The position numbers and the translations under genes were made by a program. From Eucalyptus grandis (lineage: Eukaryota > Streptophyta > Magnoliopsida > Myrtales > Myrtaceae), in assembly GCF_016545825.1 (NCBI RefSeq), contig NC_052618.1, positions 60,407,160 to 60,471,159 on the forward strand: a stretch of DNA of 64,000 bases. Reading direction: 5' to 3'. The notes under the pieces are model-generated. The model was not told where the DNA came from. It saw only the letters and a list, made by a program, of their open reading frames with translations, and did not search any database. Position 1 is the stretch's first letter. Each line of letters begins with the position of its first letter. Below, piece after piece: positions 57,712 through 64,000 of the stretch.

Positions 57712-58869
57712 TGTTGCGACCAAATTTTTGGGGTGCACCACATAGGATCTGGCTAATAGATTGTTAAGTCTAGACTTAACTCGGGCTCTTCCAAGCCCAT
57801 ACCAATTCGCGACTTAAGTTCAAATTTCTTAACATATAAATGGATTTTATTGCCACTAATCAGTTTATGGTAGGTCGATTAGATACCTAGATAAAATAAT
57901 GGGAGAATTACTTTACTTCTACGAACCAGAGACTTTGGGTATAGGGACTTGGTTACACTAGACTTTTCTAATACCCTTTTGGATCAATTTCTTTTTATTT
58001 AAAAAAAAATGTTTTTGCAGGCAGTTTGGATTGATTTTAAATCTATTTCCCTAACATGTGAGGTGATCATGCGGGCGCGCAATTTATCAATTTAACACTC
58101 AAGAAAGCAAATAAAAAAAATGCAAGATTTACCTCGTAGCAACAAAAGCATTAGCGTTGTTAAATCAGAATTCACATCATCAACCCTAGGTATGATTTCT
58201 AATTAACACGCATTTTTTTTTTGTTTTCTTTTAATTAATGAGAATCATGCTTTATGCAATGCAATATAACTAAATGACCTAATTTTAATGATAGGCAATT
58301 TCTAATTAAATGAACCTAGCAACAATCACTAAATGATATTTATTTCATAAATCTAATTATATATGACATGCACATAATATTTTTTAATTTTTTTCTTAAA
58401 AAGAATGCAATCTAACCTAGGGATTGAAACTAATTTATCCTAAGTCATTTTTTGGTATTTTTTTTTATGAAATTCGAAATTAGGAAAAATGTGAAAATTA
58501 TCTAGCTAAATTAAGATTCTATCCCAGTTATATTAAGGATTAGATCAGGCTAAACCCTAATTTAAACCAAGATATTATCTTAACTTAGCAATCTCTATCA
58601 TAAGATACAGCCTATCTAAATCAATCTAAACTTAAAATGAAATATGTGATTTTATCCTAATGTGCAAGGATGCCCTAATTCTACATGACATATGCATGAT
58701 GATTTTTTGTTTTTTTTTTTAATTTAATTTCAAAATGTCAAATAATTAAACATGCAGTTTAAGCTAATGAAACAAAAATCTAACATCCTAAATTTATGTC
58801 TTTTTTTTTTTTTTTTCTGACAATTCATGATAAATAAAATGCTTAACCAAAATATGCAAATAACCCTAA
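57712..58869 (-). mobile_element. Truncated solo LTR X, inverted, block B
   Basis: Matches 29255 to about 30412 and then breaks at ataaccctaag, where sequence of DNA-transposon type starts. About 1.86 kb of the LTR and the second half of the Copia LTR are missing, so the A/B homology ends here. Confidence 0.82.
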
Positions 58870-59467
58870 GGGTGCGTTTGGATGGGCATTTAGAAAGCCT
58901 ATTCAACCCCCAAAGCCCCTTCAGCCAAAATAAGGGTGTTTGGCAATCTCCTTGAAAGAGCTTTCAAATAAAAGTGAGTCATTAGAAATGCTGAAAGCCC
59001 AAGGCTGGTAGGGACCAGCCTTAAGAGGACAAATAAGACAGAAGAGATGGATTACTAGATGAGGATACCGTGATGAGCTATTTATGTTCTTTTGGACGCC
59101 ATGAAGACTTCTCGCAAAAATATTTTCCTCATTTATAAATTATGACTGTTGACGCCATAAAAAAAATTAAAAATCTAAGTTATTAAATAACAGTGTAAAA
59201 TTACTTGAATTTCTTACTATTTAATGTTGTCAACACTGCTTATTTTAGGATTTTCTCTATATAAAAAAATTAAATAATATATATATAGTCAGGGTTGGTC
59301 CAGGTTGGACGGACTCTTAACTCTTAAAACCAAGAACTAACCTGCACAGTACTAGTATAGGAATCCTAGGATTAAGAACCGACCTGTTTTCCTTGTGAAT
59401 GGGACCAGGACCAGGGTTGGGTCGGTCCAAGGTCGGTCCTGGGTTGACTCTAGACCGATCACCCCTA
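58870..59467. mobile_element. DNA-transposon fragments (MITE-like and hAT-like)
   Basis: 58870 starts ggtgcgtttggatgggc, the usual tip of a Tourist/hAT-type MITE. At 59287-59467 a ggaccagggttgggtcggtcc/cgatcacccctagc stretch matches the subterminal part of the hAT-like element at 56042-57014 and ends ACCCCTA, so it is a second, shorter member. The left tip of this member is not clear. Confidence 0.55.
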
Positions 59468-60000
59468 GCTCACAATATATCTACCTTGGTGGGCTTCTAT
59501 TTCACTAAAGGAAAGCAATAATAAGTTTTTTTTTTTTTTAAACACTCGTTGGTCGTTAACATGGCTATTTCCACATTTATCTTGGTAAAGGTCGACACAA
59601 TTACATTCACTATGAGGCCACTAAGAACAATTGCATTCAACTTAAAGATGCTCGTTTTTCTTAAGCCATGTAGATGTGTTACTGTTTAATGCATAAAAGA
59701 AACAAGAATACTCAATTTGATTATTGTAGGACAGCCTTGTATAACATGACCTAAAAAAAGGTCATGTTATGATCATTTCCGATGAATAAATACCTTCTTA
59801 TTTGCATTCTATTGAAGCAAAAGGTGTATGATTCTGCATAATTTTACACAATGTGATCTGAAGAATGTGACAAATAGTCGATCTAGTCCCTCTAATTCCA
59901 CCATGATCTGCATTCTGCCAACTAGAATATACTTTTGGAGAGAAACTATAAGTTCTTTGATGGACTTGAGTTAACTCAAGACTTTCGCTCACCTGAGTGC
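59468..60000. other. AT-rich spacer upstream of the SOSEKI-like pseudogene
   Basis: No coding sequence was recognised before about 60085. An open frame from 59935 runs into the first conserved block but its first 50 codons show no family similarity. Confidence 0.35.
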
Positions 60001-60084
60001 GTTCACAGTAGAGTTAGCATGAAAATAGGAGAGACTGAATGTGCTATTTTCGCAGCTGCAGAGATGCAGAGAGAACTGGAGACC

Positions 60085-62730
60085 ATTACTGGAGAAGTGA
60101 GAAGAATTAAAGTCCTTTACTTCCACAGGCATGGCTGCGGGACTGGGGGCGGGGTTGAGCAGCCCCACCTATTCTGTGCCTATCATGGCAGCAGCAATGA
60201 CCTTCTTTTCAAAGGTTCAACATCGCTTCCAATCCCTTTTTTGGGGTCGTCTGCTACCACTAGAAATTGTACTACGTATTTAGCTTACACGTACTTGCAT
60301 TAACCTTCTTCCCTCTTTTTTCTCCTCAATATAGATATTAAGAGGTGGCTTGCGGATTTGAGAGGAAGCCACTTGACCTGGGCCTTCTCTTGGTCCTACA
60401 AAAGGTCAATTTACACCTACTGCCCAGACCGACTATTGGTTTTAATTGCGAAAAATTTGGGGGATGGCCCATCTGAAGAATCAAGACTGCTGACTATTAA
60501 TTGGTTTGGCTGAAAATGCAGGAGGTACAAGATGGGATATATCTGGCAAGACGTACTGGATGACGATCTTTTGATGCCTATATCTCGTAATGAATATGTA
60601 CGTCCTTCAAGGATGTGAAAAAGTTGCTCTTTCTTCATCTGTTACCCTACTCACTTTCATGTTCTTTTCAGTATCAGTTTATCCTTCCTGGATCGGTAAT
60701 ACCAAGTGACCTGTAGCCATAATTAAAAAGTGCAATTTTTAGATCATGTTCAGTTTCTCCTTCCATTTCTCTCTCTAAACATTCTATTCTGATGTTTATT
60801 CTGTTGTATGCCCTAAACATATTTCTTAAAAGAGTCTTGTTTATGCGACGATGAAGCATCCACTGGTAATAATGTATCCAGTTCCAGAGAAGAAGTCAGA
60901 GACAAGTACCCCCATTCCTCGCAGACAGAATCACCCACATTACTACAACAATGCCCTCTCCCCAGCTCAGACACATCAACGTTGACCATCATCAAATCAG
61001 TGCATCTCGAGGATGATGGGAAGCATTCTGGTGTGAGTGAACCCAACAACCATAGTCACTGTAATATTTCTTTCAAATTTGGCTTGCTACGTAAGAAAAA
61101 CATGGAGAATTGTGAGAGGATCACTGGAGGGATGGCTAGAACACCTGTTTCTTCCGTTTCAACCTTGTCATCTGCTCAAACTCCATTAACAGAGAGCAAG
61201 AGGCGTTATAAGGGAACATCCCAAAAGTTCAGGAATCTAATTACATGTGGTGCCACAGATACAAACGATGCAGTCTTGGTGATGATTGATTAGGTTGAAA
61301 AGAATACTAGCTTAAGGCAGGATTTTAACATTGAAAGGTCATCTCAGATATGGAGGGCAGATGGATTAGGAGGGTCTCGCAGGACCTCAAATACTTATTG
61401 GGGTTCTGGGAAAGGGCGACAGGAACCACGTTGCCATCCATGGTAATGTCTACTTATCAACTCTCTCTGCCTGACTGTATGACATGCATTTATGCACGTC
61501 TTTGCTTGCAAAAGTCCGTTTGTTCATATAAAAGAAATCAGAAATAGCTGCTCTGCTGCAGGAAAAGCTATGATCGGGTCAATGGCTGGAACAGAAGCAA
61601 GAAGCAGAAGGATGCTTATAAGCCCATTTCAATGCCTAATTGCTCGTAAGTGACTCAGTTTATTTCATCATCCCTTGTTATATAATACCAGATAACGATG
61701 GCTTTTTACCGAGATAGAGTCGGGTTCCTTTTTTGGTTCTAATTATTATGTTTCTTAAGGAGCAGAAACCCAAATTTACTTGTGTCTAAGATTAACGAGT
61801 GCTCATCCTTTGATTAGCATTTGGTCTTATGGCTGATTAAAGGGCAGCGTCCAATTTTACTCTGCATCAAAACTCATAAAGAGAAACCCTGCACTTCATT
61901 CTTTGAACAAGCTTCTCTCCTGTCACCTTTTTCTCCTATCCAGTTTGGACGAAGTGCCAAAGAGGGATTGCGGTTCTGCAAATCAACAGTTAGTGCATTG
62001 CATCCCTAAATGGAGCAAATAGGCGAGTTTTACATGCTGATTTTCTCCTACTTTGATTTTCGTGAAGAAGTTCAGAGCATCATTAATAAAAATCAATGTC
62101 AAATCAGGACGGTGGTCACTGAACAATTATTCAAATTTGTATTTCTAATTCTAGCTCCGATTCACTTTTAATTGAGTCATTCACTCGCCCGGGCAGTTCG
62201 CCCTTATTCCAACTCATCAGACGCTCATTCATTGAGACACAACTGAGGGACTCTCTTGCATTCATGCTACATACCCACACAGACTAAAAATGGTCACTCA
62301 CACTTGTGCCCACAAAGGGCTACACCTCAACCTATTCATAGGTCATGGAGGTCAACCTGATCATCTGACTTTCCCTTGGTGCAAATATCCAGCATTCTGG
62401 ATGGCCGATAAAGCCGACAGATATTTAACTGGAAAACTTTGAATGGTGCACAAGAAATATTGAGATAAGGGCAACGGTGATCATTCAACCTCCGATACAA
62501 ACATTGATGTCGGTGAAATGGAAGGGACTCGTGGAAGTTTGTACTCATCCAGCTTTTTTTTTATAGAGTCAGATGTGCTAAGTCTTGGATGAGGAACTTA
62601 GAATCGAATACTTAATTCATGACTTGGCGAATGCATGCAATGTGGAAAGCCATTTAAGCCTGATAAAATGCACAAGCATATGAAATCATGCAGAGGAATG
62701 AGGGCTTTATCAAGAGAGAGCAACTGTTAA
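60085..62730 (+). pseudogene. SOSEKI-like (DUF966) gene, degenerate
   Basis: Blocks in order: up to 60214 (EVRRIKVLYFHRHG, VEQPHLF; the N-terminal DIX-like domain of SOSEKI proteins), 60335-60404 (DIKRWLADLRGSHLTWAFSW), 60522 to about 60600 ([26 protein letters not shown]), about 60846-61440 (middle region with SQKFRNLITCGATDTNDAVL), 61562-61645 (SYDRVNGWNRSKKQKDAYKP) and 62637-62730 ([20 protein letters not shown], the C-terminal zinc-finger-like motif). Junctions keep phase. Lesions: about 4 extra bases after NEYV, an in-frame stop at 61290-61292, and loss of the AG acceptor at 62635-62636 (AT). Intact SOSEKI proteins polymerise at cell corners and mark polarity; this copy is probably dead. 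Confidence 0.82.
61646..62636 (+). other. Intron of the SOSEKI-like pseudogene
   Basis: Starts with a good donor (tgctc|gtaagt) and ends without an AG. No element or gene was recognised inside. Confidence 0.5.
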
Positions 62731-64000
62731 GGCGCCATGCGTTACGGAAACGCATCTCTCAGAATGAGGATCCATGCCCATGGTGCTGGCTACCTTGGCC
62801 TTTAGTAGGTCAATCTATTTTATGTTCAACTTGCATACAAGTCAACTTCATAGGTGGATAATTCGTGGAATAAAATACTCTAAATTAATCCCTTATGTAT
62901 GTGAGTATCAATACTCTAAAGTTTTATTTGACCGAAACAAGAGTTTTGTCGTGAATATAGAGAATATTTCAAAAGTTAGCTCCGCTTAATCGAGCGAATA
63001 ATGAAGGCTTTCTTCGACAGTGTTCACAGAAAAAAAAAAGATTCGTTTTTTAGGTATTGACTTGTAACAAAAGGAATGGTTTTAGTTTATTTCTTTTATG
63101 TATGCAATAAGCTATCATCATTTCGAAAAATGATCTGCTTTGAAACTAGAAGAACGACACCCTGACCCAAAAAATTCAATGTCTCCGACACACTAAGGGC
63201 ACGCATGACAAAATTTTTGTTCCAGAAATTGATTTCTCAATTTTTATTCTCCAGACAAGTTTCTGAGCAAATAAACCCATTTGATAACGACTCAAAATTT
63301 CTATTTCTGAAACAAAAATCCATTTGATAACAAAATAAAATTTCTATTTCTAGGAATAGAAATTGATTAGATAACAACATAGGAAATCCTCAAATACAAA
63401 ATAATAGTCGAAATAATACTAATACATTACAAAAGTTGAAAATACAATTTCATGGAATTTCCTATTACATGTGCTTACATTTCCTATTACGTATTATTTT
63501 CTTTCGAAAAATAAACAACGTGGCAAAAAAAAAAATCAATTGAAATTCAATTGTAGTGAATATGTCATTATGTTTTTGCCGAAATTGATTTCACATTAAT
63601 CAAATAAGTCTAATGATAGCCATGATTATAATAGTCTAATCTCCTAAAAAAAATCCTAACTTCAAGACAAATTCCAATTTCTTTCCAAATTTTGTTAAAA
63701 AATCCTCACCATGTTAAAAAATCGTTACCATTTTTTTTCAAAATTATCAACACTAGGATTATTTAAAAAATTAATTATCAAAATCTGTATTTTCATCAAC
63801 ACTCTTACAAGAACAACAGATTCCTTATTAGATCTCCTTTTACCCGCGTCTTGATAAGTGAGGATACTATATAAAAGAAAAATCGGATGAAACCCTAATG
63901 ATTTGACCCCTTTTTACTGCCTCAATATGAAGTTTATGATTAAAAAAATAGTTAGCCAGGTATAGCCGTTGTCCGGCATGCTACAGAAGAGTACGTGAAA
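62731..64000. other. AT-rich end of the window with MITE-like sequence
   Basis: From 63195 the sequence gggcacgcatgacaaaattt, followed by ttgttccagaaattgatttc, resembles the arms of the gttcc/attgatttct-type MITEs at 35.8-36.6 kb. Repeats of ccatttgataac occur at 63268 and 63321. No right end is identified. No gene was recognised. Confidence 0.4.

Overview
This window is nuclear DNA from a flowering plant, most likely a woody eudicot. It is AT-rich with short GC-rich islands. All recognisable gene remnants belong to plant families: class XI myosin, oxidosqualene cyclase, cinnamoyl-CoA-reductase-like, SOSEKI/DUF966, a hypersensitive-induced-response (HIR) SPFH protein, an HSP20-like protein and a MAP kinase. 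The genus cannot be fixed from sequence alone. The 'gagggtcgccctcgcc'-type GC-rich hairpin repeats make me think of Myrtaceae, but that is only an impression.

The window is a transposon graveyard with few genes. Only one protein-coding gene looks open from start to stop across proper splice sites: an HIR-like gene on the minus strand (CDS 45187 down to 43465, five coding exons, 266 codons). The other host genes are broken: myosin XI (6.95-8.34 kb), oxidosqualene cyclase (8.95-9.42 kb), a MAP-kinase exon (13.25-13.39 kb), HSP20-like copies (34.9, 37.4, 40.3-42.2 kb), a CCR-like fragment (38.3-38.9 kb) and a SOSEKI-like gene (60.1-62.7 kb).

Layout. 0-6.9 kb: mostly non-coding, with a MITE, a truncated SINE and a GC-rich island. 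6.9-10.4 kb: myosin and cyclase pseudogenes, the latter invaded by a LINE. 12-15.9 kb: locally duplicated unknown sequence, a MAPK fragment, and a Tat-type Ty3/gypsy LTR with its tRNA-Arg-type primer site. 15.9-32.4 kb: block A, a minus-strand Copia retrotransposon carrying a 6.9-kb Mutator-like element and two solo gypsy LTRs in opposite orientation. 34.6-43.5 kb: tandemly duplicated HSP20-like/HIR-tail segments carrying a MULE-type MITE, a SINE and Tourist-like MITEs. 43.5-46.5 kb: the HIR gene. 46.7-58.9 kb: block B, a second copy of the nested Copia/solo-LTR block, with its own insertions (a gypsy LTR segment and a 973-bp hAT-like element). 59-64 kb: DNA-transposon fragments, the SOSEKI-like pseudogene and AT-rich sequence.

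Because blocks A and B, and the HSP20-like duplicates, are paralogous, several insertions have their empty site elsewhere in this same window. Their boundaries and target-site duplications can therefore be read directly: 9 bp for the MULE-MITE, 8 bp for the hAT-like element, 5 bp for each solo LTR. No wholly new biological system is evident. The most unusual items are the HIR-like gene whose normal C-terminus is replaced by a six-fold 9-residue repeat, and the MULE that carries a convergent GRF-zinc-finger reading frame.
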